Of a stretch of 64,000 nucleotides of DNA, positions 1 to 9,041 are shown piece after piece. Numbering within the stretch: the first letter of the stretch is position 1; each line of letters starts with the position of its first letter. The notes below the pieces were generated by a model. The model had not been told where the DNA came from. It made no database searches and saw nothing but the letters and a program-made list of their open reading frames with translations. The DNA comes from Neisseria sp. DTU_2020_1000833_1_SI_GRL_NUU_006 (GTDB lineage: Bacteria > Pseudomonadota > Gammaproteobacteria > Burkholderiales > Neisseriaceae): contig CP135593.1 in assembly GCA_032388755.1 (NCBI GenBank), positions 1,798,001-1,862,000 on the forward strand, in the 5' to 3' direction. The translations under genes and the position numbers were made by a program.

Positions 1-1
1 T

Positions 2-1405
2 TGGGACATCAACCCCGACACGACTTTGGGCGTAGGCTATCTCTACCAGCAACGCCACCTCGCTCCATACAACGGTCTGCCCGTCGGCAGCAGCGGCAAT
101 TTGCTGTCCCTGCCCAACCACACTTTCGTCGGCGCGGATTGGAACAAATTTAAAATGAACAGCCATGACGTGTTCGCCGATTTGAAACATTATTTTGACG
201 ACGGCGGCTACGGCAAAATCGGTATGCGCTATTCCGACCGCGATGCCGACTCCAATTACACCTTCGCCGCCAACAAACTTTCTGCCGACAATAAGGCAAA
301 CGTCGTCGGCTTAGGCACGGAAATCAAACAAAAAGCCTTCGCGGTTGACGCAAGCTACAGCCGTCCGTTTGCCTTGGGCAACACCGCAAACGAACTCGTC
401 GTCGGCGCGGACTACAACCGCTTGCGCAGCACCAACGAGCAAGGCCGTGCAGCCGTTGCGCGTAATGTTGCCTTGGGCGATTTCCACTCCGTTCCCTATG
501 TCAACCTGATGCAGAACGCCCGTGCCGGCGCGCGCGGTTACAGCCATACCGTCGCTACTGAAAACCTTGACGAATTCGGCGTTTACGGCAAATCCGTCTT
601 CCATCCGGTCGACAGGCTGTCGCTCATCGGCGGCTGGCGTTTGGGACACTACAAAATCGAAGCGGGCGAAGGTGACGAGTTGCACAAAGCCAGCAAAACC
701 AAGTTTACCGGCTACGCAGGCGCAGTTTACGACTTGAACGACAACAACAGCCTCTACGCCAGCTTCTCCCAACTTTACACACCGCAAACCAGCCTCGGCA
801 CCGACGGCAACCTGCTTAAAGCGCGCGAAGGCAACCAGTTTGAAGTCGGCTACAAAGGCAGCTACATGGACGACCGCCTGAACACCCGCGTCTCCCTCTA
901 CCGCCTGAAAGACAAAAACGCCGCCGCACCGCTGAACCCGAACAACCGCAACACCCGTTACGCCGCCTTGGGCAAACGCGTTATGGAAGGCGTTGAGACC
1001 GAAATCAGCGGCGCGATTACACCGAAATGGCAAATCCACGCAGGTTACAGCTATCTGCACAGCCAAATCAAAACCGCCGCCAACTCGCGCGATGACGGCA
1101 TCTTCCTGCTGATGCCCAAACACAGCGCAAACCTGTGGACGACTTATGAAGTTACGCCCAAGCTGACCATCGGCGGCGGCGTGAACGCGATGAGCAGCAT
1201 CTCCTCGGCGGCAGGGCTGCGCGCGGGCGGCTACGCCACATTCGACGCCATGGCGGCATACCGCTTCACGCCTAAGCTGAAGCTGCAAATCAACGCCGAC
1301 AACATCTTCAACCGCCACTACTACGCCCGCGTCGGCAGCGCAAACACCTTCAACATTCCCGGCTCGGAGCGTAGCCTGATGGCAAACCTCCGCTACGACT
1401 TCTAA
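2..1405 (+). CDS. TonB-dependent siderophore receptor, C-terminal part (5' end outside window)
   Basis: The reading frame is open from base 2 and has no start of its own, so the plug domain and first barrel strands lie upstream of the window. The roughly 467 visible residues form an outer-membrane beta-barrel of the ferric-siderophore (FpvA/FhuE-like) receptor type: alternating amphipathic strands, aromatic girdles, and a C-terminal block with DNIFNRHYYARVG followed by the terminal LRYDF whose last residue is Phe, the BAM recognition signature. Such receptors take up ferric siderophores using TonB-ExbB-ExbD energy. A terminator follows 70 bp downstream, and an IroE-like esterase gene comes next on the same strand, which supports a siderophore ligand. 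The exact ligand cannot be read from sequence. Confidence 0.9.
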   Translation, partial: WDINPDTTLGVGYLYQQRHLAPYNGLPVGSSGNLLSLPNHTFVGADWNKFKMNSHDVFADLKHYFDDGGYGKIGMRYSDRDADSNYTFAANKLSADNKANVVGLGTEIKQKAFAVDASYSRPFALGNTANELVVGADYNRLRSTNEQGRAAVARNVALGDFHSVPYVNLMQNARAGARGYSHTVATENLDEFGVYGKSVFHPVDRLSLIGGWRLGHYKIEAGEGDELHKASKTKFTGYAGAVYDLNDNNSLYASFSQLYTPQTSLGTDGNLLKAREGNQFEVGYKGSYMDDRLNTRVSLYRLKDKNAAAPLNPNNRNTRYAALGKRVMEGVETEISGAITPKWQIHAGYSYLHSQIKTAANSRDDGIFLLMPKHSANLWTTYEVTPKLTIGGGVNAMSSISSAAGLRAGGYATFDAMAAYRFTPKLKLQINADNIFNRHYYARVGSANTFNIPGSERSLMANLRYDF

Positions 1406-1473
1406 AAACGGGAAAAGCAAAAGGAAAACAAATCACCGCCAAAAACCAGAAGACCAACACATTACGGAAACAG

Positions 1474-1509
1474 ACCGGACAGGCAGGGAACACCACCTGT
1501 CCGGTTTTA
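1474..1509 (+). terminator. Rho-independent terminator after the TonB receptor
   Basis: A perfect 10-bp stem (ACCGGACAGG / CCTGTCCGGT) with a 12-nt loop is followed by a TTTTA run. It closes the receptor transcript. Confidence 0.8.
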
Positions 1510-1532
1510 TCATTTATGTCCATGTATTCAAA

Positions 1533-1689
1533 TATAGTGGATTAAATTTAAATCAGGACAAGGCGACGAAGCCGCAGACAGTACAGATAGTACGGAACCG
1601 ATTCACTTGGTGCTTCAGCACCTTAGAGAATCGTTCTCTTTGAGCTAAGGCGAGGCAACGCCGTACCGGTTTAAAGTTAATCCACTATA
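1533..1689. repeat. Full-length Correia repeat enclosed element (CREE), about 157 bp
   Basis: The element is bounded by TATAGTGGATTAA and its inverted complement TTAATCCACTATA. Its core carries the typical CAGGACAAGGCGACGAAGCC and the extra ~50-bp internal segment (TTGGTGCTTCAGCACCTTAG) that the shorter copies in this window lack. Full-length CREEs are known non-autonomous elements of Neisseria that can carry promoters and IHF sites. This one sits between the receptor and the esterase and could affect transcription of the latter. Confidence 0.93.
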
Positions 1690-1785
1690 GAAAAAACAGC
1701 AGATATAGCCCAAAGGTCGTCTGAAACATCCGCCAACCCGATAACACACACAACACACCCCACCAACACAACCGACAACCCCGCC

Positions 1786-2601
1786 ATGACCTCACGCACC
1801 GTACACTGGCAAGCCGCCCGCCTGCTGCAAGCCGAAGAAACCCACATCCGCTCCGAGCACACCGGCCGCAGCTACCGCATCCAAACCGCCGCCATCGGCG
1901 ACCCGCCCCCGCAAGGCTATCCCGTCCTCCATATCCTCGACGGCGACGCCTTCTTTCCCGCCGCCCTCAGCATGGCGCAATCCCTGCTCATCAACCCCAT
2001 GACCCGAAGCCGCGCCGCCTGCCTCATCGTCAGCATCGGCTATCCCAACGGCGAAGTCCGCGACCTGACCCAACGCGCCCTCGACTACACCCCGCCCCTG
2101 CCCGAAACCGCCACTGAACCAGACCGCCGCCAGTACGGACAAGCCGACCGCTTCGCCGCCTTCCTCGACCACGAACTCGCCCCGACCCTTGCCGCCAAAT
2201 ACCCTGTCAACCCCAAAGAACAAGCCCTGTTCGGACACTCCTTCGGCGCATTGTTCGGACTCTATTCCCTCTTCACCGCCCCCGACCGCTTCAAACACAA
2301 CCTGCTCGCCTCCCCCTCCATCTGGTGGCACAACCGCCGCGTCCTCGACTTCCTCCCGTCCGCCCTCCCCGCCGACACCGCCGTCCGCATCAGCGTCGGT
2401 GAACACGAAGGCCGCAGCAACCGCCCCGAACAAATCGGCAGGGAAATGGTCGCCCAAGCCAAACTGCTTGCCGGCACCCTCCAACACCTCGGCGCAGACG
2501 CACAATTCACCCTATACCCCAACGCCAACCACGGCAACACCCCCTTCTACGCCCTCCCCGACCACATCGAATACCTCCGCCAAGCGTGGCAGAAGAAATA
2601 A
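1786..2601 (+). CDS. Alpha/beta hydrolase, IroE/Fes-type siderophore esterase family
   Basis: This 271-residue protein has the putative-esterase (PF00756-like) alpha/beta hydrolase pattern. The nucleophile elbow GHSFG puts the catalytic Ser at about residue 152, the SPSIWW segment follows, and the likely catalytic His is in NANHGNT at about 249. The IroE and BesA members of this family hydrolyse tri-catecholate siderophores, so its position 97 bp after a CREE and directly downstream of a siderophore receptor suggests release of iron from an imported ester siderophore. No signal peptide is visible, so it is probably cytoplasmic. General esterase activity is the alternative. The start ATG follows a long C-rich leader without a strong ribosome binding site. 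Confidence 0.8.
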   Translation: MTSRTVHWQAARLLQAEETHIRSEHTGRSYRIQTAAIGDPPPQGYPVLHILDGDAFFPAALSMAQSLLINPMTRSRAACLIVSIGYPNGEVRDLTQRALDYTPPLPETATEPDRRQYGQADRFAAFLDHELAPTLAAKYPVNPKEQALFGHSFGALFGLYSLFTAPDRFKHNLLASPSIWWHNRRVLDFLPSALPADTAVRISVGEHEGRSNRPEQIGREMVAQAKLLAGTLQHLGADAQFTLYPNANHGNTPFYALPDHIEYLRQAWQKK

Positions 2602-2742
2602 ACCGGCAGAAACGAAAAGCCGTATGCCCAACAAACAGGAATACGGCTTGAGTGGTGGCGGTTAGGGATTTTCAGACGACCTTGATTCAATTTTTTATGC
2701 GATCAACGTAGGTTTTATTCAATTAAATTGGAAATCCAACCC

Positions 2743-3036
2743 GTAGCGTGGGCTGCGCCCACGAAATCTGCTATCTAAAAATCCAAATCAGACAACCGCC
2801 AAATGGGCATCCATTTCGGCATTCATCTCGTGGACAAAGCCCACGCTACTCGTTGCCACAACGGCAACCTGTCCCTTCCCCCGTCCGGCGGGGGAAGGTT
2901 AGGATGGGGGTGGCTTTACGGTTTTAGGTAAAAGCAAATTCGTATTCGTACCCCCCGTAGAGCCACCCTCTCCCCAGCCCTCTCCCGCCGGACGGGAGAG
3001 GGGGCGGGTTGCAGGTAAAAAAGAGGTCGTCTGAAA
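2743..3036. repeat. Intergenic repeat, copy 1 (about 290 bp)
   Basis: This non-coding stretch begins GTAGCGTGGGCTGC and contains a GTCCGGCGGGGGAAGG block, a shared central segment, and a CTCCCGCCGGACGGGAGAG hairpin, ending in an uptake sequence. It is nearly identical to 3125-3408. The GTAGCGTGGGC and AAAGCCCACGC ends are complementary, so each copy can fold into a large stem. No gene is seen between 2602 and 3447. Confidence 0.85.
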
Positions 3037-3092
3037 ACTTTGGGATTTGGGTGTTAGGGAAACCCGTTCACGTTCGTTTTCAGACGACCTTT
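3024..3092. terminator. Widely spaced uptake-sequence inverted pair
   Basis: AGGTCGTCTGAAAA and its complement TTTTCAGACGACCT are separated by about 40 bases. The pair can form a stem, and it ends copy 1 of the intergenic repeat. Confidence 0.5.
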
Positions 3093-3124
3093 CATTCAAT
3101 CAATGCAAGCTTGGGATAACTCAA

Positions 3125-3408
3125 GTAGCGTGGGCTGCACCCACGAAACCTGCTATCTAAAAATCCAAATCAGACAACAGCCGAGTGGTTACTCATTTCT
3201 TGGGTAAAGCCCACACTACTCATTGCAGCAACGACAACCTGTCCCTTCCCCCGTCCGGCGGGGGAAGGTTAGGATGGGGGTGGCTTTACGGTTTTAGGTA
3301 AAAGCAAATTCGTATTCGTACCCCCCGTAGAGCCACCCTCTCCCCAGCCCTCTCCCGCCGGACGGGAGAGAGGCAGGTTGCAGATAAAAACAAGGTCGTC
3401 TGAAACCT
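3125..3408. repeat. Intergenic repeat, copy 2 (about 280 bp)
   Basis: This is the second copy of the element at 2743-3036. The segment from GTCCCTTCCCCCGTCC to CGGACGGGAGAG is essentially identical; the outer parts have diverged by scattered substitutions. The two copies are in direct orientation, about 380 bp apart start to start. Confidence 0.85.
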
Positions 3409-3436
3409 AAATCTCGAGGCTTTCAGACGACCTTTT
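3392..3436. terminator. Uptake-sequence hairpin terminator downstream of the peptide-binding protein
   Basis: AAGGTCGTCTGAAA and TTTCAGACGACCTTTT form a hairpin with a short loop just after the stop of the minus-strand gene ending at 3448. Confidence 0.75.
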
Positions 3437-3447
3437 ATCCGCCCCTC

Positions 3448-5223
3448 CTATTTCCACCACCCGCTACTCAGCGGGAACGTTATCGGGTCGTAATACTTCG
3501 GCAGTTGTTGCGGGATGCCGAGGTTGTTGCGGTAAACGACGCGGTAGCGGTCGGCGTACCAAGCGGGGACGATGATGTATTGGTGGCGGATGGTGCGGTC
3601 TAGTGCCCGGGAAGTGGTTTTCAGCTCTTCGCGGTTGGTAAAGCTGCCGAAATGTTTGAGCAGCTTTTCGACTTCGGGGCGGCACACGCCGGCGAGGTTT
3701 TGGCTGCCGGGGATTTTGGCGGCATCGCAGCCGAAATAATCGTATTGTTCGTTGCCCGGGCTTTCGCTGTTGGCATAGACGGTAATGGTCATGTCGAAGT
3801 CGAAATCGTTGAGACGCCTTTGGTATAAGGCAGGGTCGGTAACGCGGATGTTCATGGTGACGCCGATTTTGGCAAGGTCGCGCTGCCATTTGGCGGTAAT
3901 GCGTTCGTAGTTTTTGGATGCGGTCAGGAACTCGAAGGTCAGGGGTTTGCCTTGGCTATCGGTCAGTTTGCCGTTTTTATAGCGGTAGCCTGCTTTTTCT
4001 AAAAGGGCGCGGGCTTTGAGCAGGTTGGGGCGTATGCCTGTCTTCGGGTCGGTTTGGGGCGGTTCGGGGACGGGTTGGTTCAGGACGGCGGGATCGAGAG
4101 TGTTGCCGAGGGACTGGAGCAGTTTCAGTTCCGCGCCTTGCGGTTTGCCTGTCGCCGCCATCTCGCTGTTGGTGAAGAAGCTGTTGCTGCGGCGGTATGC
4201 GCCGTAGAAAATGCGGGCGTTGACGCTTTCAAAATCGAAGCTCTCGACCATCGCCTGCCGCACAAGGATGTTGTTGAACGGGACGCGGCGCATATTCATA
4301 ACAAAGCCCTGCATGCCGGCATTGCTTTGTTGCACCCATTCGTATTTGCCCAAGCCGCGTTTGGCGAGCATTTCGCCGGGATAAGCCCGCGCCCAGTTTC
4401 GGGCGATGTTTTCATAAACGAAGTCGTATTGTCCGGCTTTGAGTCCTTCGAGGCGGACGCTGTTGTCTTTGAAATATTTGAAGCGGACGGTGTCGAAGTT
4501 ATATCTGCCTTTGCGGGTCGGGAGGTTTTGCGCCCAGTAGTTTTTGTCGCGCGCGTATTCGCTCATGCGCCCGATGTCTGCTTTGACGAAGCGGTAGGGG
4601 CCGGAGCCGATGGGCATTTTGTTTGCGCCTTTTTCCAGCCCTTCGGGATAGCTTTTATGCGAAAAGACAGGCAGTTGCCCCAAGACCATGTGTAATTCGG
4701 CATTGCGCTGTTTGAAGCGGAAAACGACTGTCCTGTCGTCGGGCGTTTCGACTTTGGCAACATCGCTCCAGTAGATGCGGTAGGAGGGATTGGCGGCTTT
4801 GTCTTGGGTAAGCAGGCGGAAGGAGGCGGCCACATCTTTGGCAAGCACGGGATCGCCGTTGTGAAATTTGGCTTTCGGGTTGAGCCTGAATGTTGCCGAC
4901 AGCCCGTCTTCGGCAAGTGAGAAGTCTTCCGCCAGCAGCCCGTACATGGAGAAAGGTTCGTCCCAACTGTTGTCCGTGAGCTTGTCCACGGTCAGCATGA
5001 GGACGCCGACTTCTTTGTCGCCTTTGAGGGTAAACGGGTTGAACGTATCAAAGCCGCCCTGTATCGGCAGGGAAAACACGCCGCCTTTGGGCGCGTCGGG
5101 ATTGACGTATTCGTAGGCGCGAAAGTCGGCGGGATATTTCGGCTCCTGCCCCAAACCTAAACCGTATGCGGCAAAAGCGGTGGCAGTGGAGAAGGAAAGC
5201 AGCAGGGGGACGAGGGTTTTCAT
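3448..5223 (-). CDS. YejA-like family 5 extracellular solute-binding protein (oligopeptide/microcin C type)
   Basis: The 591-residue precursor begins with a cleavable signal peptide (MKTLVPLLLSFSTATAFAA) and continues with the family 5 substrate-binding fold. The early YGLGLGQEPKYP and YVNPDAPKGG segments are characteristic of the YejA branch, which delivers oligopeptides and microcin C to YejBEF. The classical family motif region around GLLAEDFSLAEDGLSATFRL is present. Its length fits the family (about 600). No permease or ATPase genes lie next to it, so it must serve a transporter encoded elsewhere or act alone. An uptake-sequence hairpin closes each side. Confidence 0.88.
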   Translation of the reverse strand: MKTLVPLLLSFSTATAFAAYGLGLGQEPKYPADFRAYEYVNPDAPKGGVFSLPIQGGFDTFNPFTLKGDKEVGVLMLTVDKLTDNSWDEPFSMYGLLAEDFSLAEDGLSATFRLNPKAKFHNGDPVLAKDVAASFRLLTQDKAANPSYRIYWSDVAKVETPDDRTVVFRFKQRNAELHMVLGQLPVFSHKSYPEGLEKGANKMPIGSGPYRFVKADIGRMSEYARDKNYWAQNLPTRKGRYNFDTVRFKYFKDNSVRLEGLKAGQYDFVYENIARNWARAYPGEMLAKRGLGKYEWVQQSNAGMQGFVMNMRRVPFNNILVRQAMVESFDFESVNARIFYGAYRRSNSFFTNSEMAATGKPQGAELKLLQSLGNTLDPAVLNQPVPEPPQTDPKTGIRPNLLKARALLEKAGYRYKNGKLTDSQGKPLTFEFLTASKNYERITAKWQRDLAKIGVTMNIRVTDPALYQRRLNDFDFDMTITVYANSESPGNEQYDYFGCDAAKIPGSQNLAGVCRPEVEKLLKHFGSFTNREELKTTSRALDRTIRHQYIIVPAWYADRYRVVYRNNLGIPQQLPKYYDPITFPLSSGWWK

Positions 5224-5263
5224 AGGGTTTCAAACCGAGCGGGACGATGAAGCCCGATTATAG

Positions 5264-5302
5264 CAAAAGGTCGTCTGAAAACCGTTTTCAGACGACCTTT
5301 TG
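5264..5302. terminator. Uptake-sequence hairpin terminator
   Basis: CAAAAGGTCGTCTGAAAAC pairs with GTTTTCAGACGACCTTTTG with almost no loop. It terminates the lipoprotein gene read from the right. Confidence 0.8.
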
Positions 5303-5307
5303 CTTAA

Positions 5308-5835
5308 TTATGGTTTTGGCAAATAAGGTTTGCCGTTACACTTAATATCTTTTTCCAAAACAGAAAATTCTGCTCTGAATTTGTCAGCCAGTTCGACGGC
5401 GGCTTTTCGCTCTTCTGCATATTTGCCAAAGCCGAATTTAGGCAATTTCCCTTCCGCATCCCGATAACGTTGGCTGAGTTTTTTACATTCTTCTTGATGG
5501 GCTGCGATTTTATCTTTCATCCGCGCATCAATTTTTTTATAACGGCTTTTGTCAACATACATCTCTTTTTTATCATCTGAAAGGTTGATCGGCATTTCAC
5601 CGAATAATGTACCGATGCCTAACTTACCGTCCCGTTCGACTAAGACAGTCGCCTGAGGTTTGCCCGTTAAGAAACTGATGTCGGTAAGAAAATAGTTGCC
5701 GTTTTCCTTTTTAATCTCGACAATATTCTCTCTATCGATGTCTTGCTGACGCCAATAACCTACATAATCGTCGGTACTTTTCCCGCACGATGCCAATAAA
5801 ACAGTAGCACAAACCGCCAAAATCAAACGTTTCAT
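5308..5835 (-). CDS. Putative lipoprotein of unknown function (175 aa)
   Basis: I chose the ATG at 5835 because it is preceded by GGAG and opens directly into a lipoprotein signal, MKRLILAVCATVLLASC, with the lipobox Cys at residue 17; the longer frame upstream has no such logic. The mature part is charged, starts with STDDYVGYWRQQ and has a Lys/Glu-rich helix (AAHQEECKKLSQRYRDAEGK) in its C-terminal half. The GYW motif and a small beta-rich domain resemble short lipocalin-like or DUF-type lipoproteins, but I do not recognise the family. It is probably membrane-anchored in the periplasm. Confidence 0.75.
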   Translation of the reverse strand: MKRLILAVCATVLLASCGKSTDDYVGYWRQQDIDRENIVEIKKENGNYFLTDISFLTGKPQATVLVERDGKLGIGTLFGEMPINLSDDKKEMYVDKSRYKKIDARMKDKIAAHQEECKKLSQRYRDAEGKLPKFGFGKYAEERKAAVELADKFRAEFSVLEKDIKCNGKPYLPKP

Positions 5836-5940
5836 ACCGATTTCTCCATAAAATAGAATTATAAAGCAGGACAAATATAATATTTTTTTTTAAAAAAATT
5901 TGTCAAATATAATTTTCGAAACCATCTGTCAGGCAATAAG

Positions 5941-5976
5941 AAAAGGTCGTCTGAAACCGCTTTCAGACGACCTTTT
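5941..5976. terminator. Uptake-sequence hairpin terminator
   Basis: AAAAGGTCGTCTGAAA and TTTCAGACGACCTTTT are separated by about 4 bases, just after the stop of the YihY gene on the minus strand. Confidence 0.8.
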
Positions 5977-5983
5977 GCCGGTA

Positions 5984-7225
5984 TCAATAAGAGCGTTTAC
6001 GCTTTCTCGCACTTCCCGTATATGAAGCGAATTCAGCCAGCGTCATGTCCAGATTCTTCAAACAGGGCCTCATGACCGCACCGAAGGTACGGCTTATTTC
6101 ATCACGCCGGTCTGTCGAACGGCGGTAAACGAAGAGCTTGAAGAGCTCGCCCAACTCAATCGAATCTGCCCCCGTCTTCAATACCCAGCCCTGACGGCCG
6201 TTGTAGATATAGCCGCTTTGCGCAAGCTTTTCCAGAAGTTCTCCCAATTTATCGTAACCCATATTGATGTATTCTCTAAACTCCTGGACAGTCAGCGCCC
6301 TACCTTCTTCTTGCGCATCATTTAAGAGGATCAATATTTTCAGCACATCATCAAACCGCCTGCTCGAATCCAAATCCCTGCGAAACGCCTCTCCCTGCCA
6401 ATAAGACAGCGACGAAGTCAGCACTGCGCCGCCCAACAGCAGCGTCCAGAGCAAATTCAGCCACGCCAAGAAAAACGGCACGGCGGCAAACGCTCCGTAA
6501 ATCGAGCGGTAGCCGTCGAAATTGCCCATATACCAGGCAAACAGGAAACGAGCCGTCTCCAAGCAAAACGCGGTAATCAAAGCCCCTATGAAAGCATGGC
6601 GCCCGGGCACAAAACGGTTGGGTACGAATCGGTACAGACACCACAGCAAAAGCGTTGCGAAAAACAGCGTGCCTAAGGTTTGCAGCACTCCCCCCATCCA
6701 TTGGGGCACAAACGAAGCCAGCGCGGAACCTTGAAACGAGCCGACCATAAAGGAAATGCCTACACCCAAAGACAACGGCCCGAAAGTCAGCAACGCCCAA
6801 TACACCAAAAACTGCATCATCCAAGGCCGCTGCGTATTGACCCGCCAAATCCGGTTAAAGGTATTGTCTATCGTCCGAATCAGCATCAACGACGTAACCA
6901 TGAGCATCACACTGCCGATCGCCGTCAATTTCCCCGCCTGATCGCGAAAATCATTGATATAATCGAAAACCATCTCGGCACCCTGCGGCACGATGGTCTG
7001 GTTCACAAACGAGACGAAAGAATCCGACCAGCGGTCGAACACAGGAAAAATCGAAGCGACCGCCACCATCACCGTCAATACCGGCACCAAAGCCAGAAGC
7101 GTCGTAAAGGTCATACTCGACGCCGCCTGCGGCACGCGCTCCTCATCGAAACGCCGGACGACAAATCGTGCAAACGCAAAGAGCTTACTGCCCGACAAAC
7201 CTTGCCACCATTTCAAAAACAGCAT
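5984..7225 (-). CDS. YihY/BrkB-family inner membrane protein
   Basis: The 413-residue protein, read from the ATG at 7225 (the longer frame starts at a TTG), has an N-terminal helix, then the family signature RVPQAASSMTFTTLLALVPVL, and about six hydrophobic segments through residue 290. A cytoplasmic winged-helix-like tail follows (LTVQEFREYINMGYDKLGELLEKLAQSGYI). The family used to be called RNase BN by mistake; BrkB was linked to serum resistance in Bordetella. The real function is unknown, possibly transport. The Arg-rich C-terminus (SARKRKRSY) is cytoplasmic. Confidence 0.88.
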   Translation of the reverse strand: MLFLKWWQGLSGSKLFAFARFVVRRFDEERVPQAASSMTFTTLLALVPVLTVMVAVASIFPVFDRWSDSFVSFVNQTIVPQGAEMVFDYINDFRDQAGKLTAIGSVMLMVTSLMLIRTIDNTFNRIWRVNTQRPWMMQFLVYWALLTFGPLSLGVGISFMVGSFQGSALASFVPQWMGGVLQTLGTLFFATLLLWCLYRFVPNRFVPGRHAFIGALITAFCLETARFLFAWYMGNFDGYRSIYGAFAAVPFFLAWLNLLWTLLLGGAVLTSSLSYWQGEAFRRDLDSSRRFDDVLKILILLNDAQEEGRALTVQEFREYINMGYDKLGELLEKLAQSGYIYNGRQGWVLKTGADSIELGELFKLFVYRRSTDRRDEISRTFGAVMRPCLKNLDMTLAEFASYTGSARKRKRSY

Positions 7226-7364
7226 AATCTTTCCCAAAAATTAAAAATAAAAACAGCAATAATAAAAAATTTTGCCGGAAAACCGATTCATATCCTGCTC
7301 AGGACAAACACTTCCCCCGAAGCCCGGCCTTCCCGCAAATCCGCCATTATAACGGAATACCCAA

Positions 7365-7967
7365 ATGAACCCAAACCCCCTCAAAATCCTCGTCCTCTAC
7401 TACTCCCAAAACGGCAGCACCCTCAACCTCGCCCGCCAAATCGCACGCGGCATCGAAAGCGTCGCAGGCTGCGAAGCCGTATTGCGCACCGTCCCCAAAG
7501 TCTCCGCCGTCTGCGAAGCCGTCGAAAAAGACATCCCCGACAGCGGCGCACCCTACGCCACCGCCGAAGACCTCAAAACCTGCGCCGCCCTCGCCCTAGG
7601 CAGCCCCACCCGCTTCGGCAACATGGCGGCCGCCATGAAATACTTCATCGACGGCACCATCCCCCTGTGGCTCGGCGCAGAACTCGCCGGCAAACCCGCC
7701 ACCGTCTTCACCAGCACCTCCTCCCAACACGGCGGACAAGAAACCACCCTGCTCACCATGATGCTCCCCCTCCTGCACCACGGCATGATCATCAGCGGCA
7801 TCCCCTACACCGAAGCCGCCCTCGGCAACACCCAAAGCGGCGGCACCCCCTACGGCGCATCCCACGTCGCCGGACACGACAGCAAACCCGTCCTGACCGC
7901 CGAAGAAAACGACATTGCCTTCGCACAAGGCAAACGGCTGGCAGAACTCGCCGTCAAGTTGGCTTAA
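7365..7967 (+). CDS. wrbA: WrbA-like flavodoxin-fold NAD(P)H:quinone oxidoreductase
   Basis: This 200-residue flavodoxin-fold protein has the phosphate-binding loop YYSQNGSTLNLA near residue 13, the SPTRFGNMAAAMKYFID segment at about 80-97 that contacts FMN and shapes the active site, and the FTSTSSQHGGQETT segment near 115. These are hallmarks of the WrbA family, which performs two-electron reduction of quinones. Length matches the family. It is a single gene with an uptake-sequence hairpin downstream. Confidence 0.88.
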   Translation: MNPNPLKILVLYYSQNGSTLNLARQIARGIESVAGCEAVLRTVPKVSAVCEAVEKDIPDSGAPYATAEDLKTCAALALGSPTRFGNMAAAMKYFIDGTIPLWLGAELAGKPATVFTSTSSQHGGQETTLLTMMLPLLHHGMIISGIPYTEAALGNTQSGGTPYGASHVAGHDSKPVLTAEENDIAFAQGKRLAELAVKLA

Positions 7968-8002
7968 AGCGGGCAGTTTAGAAATCCAATCTGCCAAAAG
8001 CT

Positions 8003-8050
8003 AAAAGGTCGTCTGAAAACCTGATTTCCAAGTTTTCAGACGACCTTTTA
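8003..8050. terminator. Uptake-sequence hairpin terminator between convergent genes
   Basis: AAAAGGTCGTCTGAAAAC and GTTTTCAGACGACCTTTT lie between wrbA (plus) and the exporter gene (minus), so the hairpin can serve both. Confidence 0.8.
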
Positions 8051-8064
8051 CCAACATCTGCCCG

Positions 8065-8864
8065 TCAAGCCGAAAAATCCTTATATGCCATCGAAGCAAT
8101 AATCAGCAAAACCGTTACAACCAAAACCTTACGGATGATTTCCCCGTCTGAATTAATAGCATGGAGGCTGCCGAAATGGTTGCCCAACAAATTCGCCAAA
8201 ATCATCGGGATTCCGATTAGGAACGCCATTTTCCCCGCTATCAAGAAAGCGACGAATGCCCCGATATTAGAAGCAAAATTGAAAATCTTGGAAGTAGCCG
8301 AAGCCTGCAACAACGACAATTTGTTGATGACAAACAAAGCGATGATGAAAATGCTGCCCGTGCCCGGTCCGAAAAACCGTCATAAAAACCAACAATCAGA
8401 CAAGTTAAAAAGACGGCGATAGCGGATTTTTTTATCTCGCCGCGTTCATCGTCTTTTTTCAGCAAAACGCCTTTGAACAAAGTTGCCAGCAAGCCTATGG
8501 GTAAAAACGCAAGAATGATGTAATTGATGGTTTCCACAGGCAGAATCAGAATGACTTTCGCACCGACGAACGCCCCGATTAAAGCCGCAACGATGCCGAC
8601 CGGCACAATGCGCCATACAATCGAACTGCTTTTCATAAAGTTTTTAATCGCAGCCACCGTACCGATGGTACTCACCAATTTTTCCTGTGCCAACGCGACC
8701 TGCGGCGGCAGGCCGACCATCAAAAACGCAGGAATCAAAATCAGCCCGGCTCCGCCCGCAATAGCATCGACATAGCCCGCAATCAAAGACGCGGCAACCA
8801 GCAGGAAAAGACCGAGATAAAAATAATCGGCAATGATACTGCCAGGAATAAATAGTTGCTCCAT
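8065..8864 (-). pseudogene. TauE/SafE-family sulfite/anion exporter, interrupted by a one-base frameshift
   Basis: Read from ATG 8864, the protein shows the family's hydrophobic N-terminal half (YVDAIAGGAGLILIPAFLM, then GLPPQVALAQEKLVSTIGT). It runs correctly to LIVGFYDGF, where the frame shifts at a run of five T (minus strand; five A at 8372-8376 on plus). Restoring one base gives GFFGPGTGS and rejoins the downstream frame FVINKLSLLQASATSKIFNFASN, ending at 8065. The joined protein would be about 266 residues, normal for the family. It is either a recent pseudogene, a phase-variable homopolymer or a sequencing error. Confidence 0.88.
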
Positions 8865-9041
8865 AGATTGTTTCCTCTTGATTAAATTTAAATTTTTGTA
8901 GGTAGTACAGTACGCAGGGCTGTTGAAAACCTCAAATAAAGTGTCGGTACATTAATGACCACTACAAAAATTGTCAACACTATTTATTTTTGTAAAAATA
9001 AACTGCAAATCAGTTAACCGATTCAAACAGTTTCTTCTGCC

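Noticed and set aside
311..1420. 369-codon frame on the minus strand opposite the TonB receptor
   Set aside because: It is a high-GC antisense shadow; the receptor frame has clear family motifs and the C-terminal Phe.
6680..7981. Long plus-strand open frame of 433 codons opposite the YihY gene
   Set aside because: It is rich in Arg, His, Pro and Gln, has no fold-like pattern, and is a shadow of the minus-strand YihY gene and the plus-strand WrbA gene in other frames.
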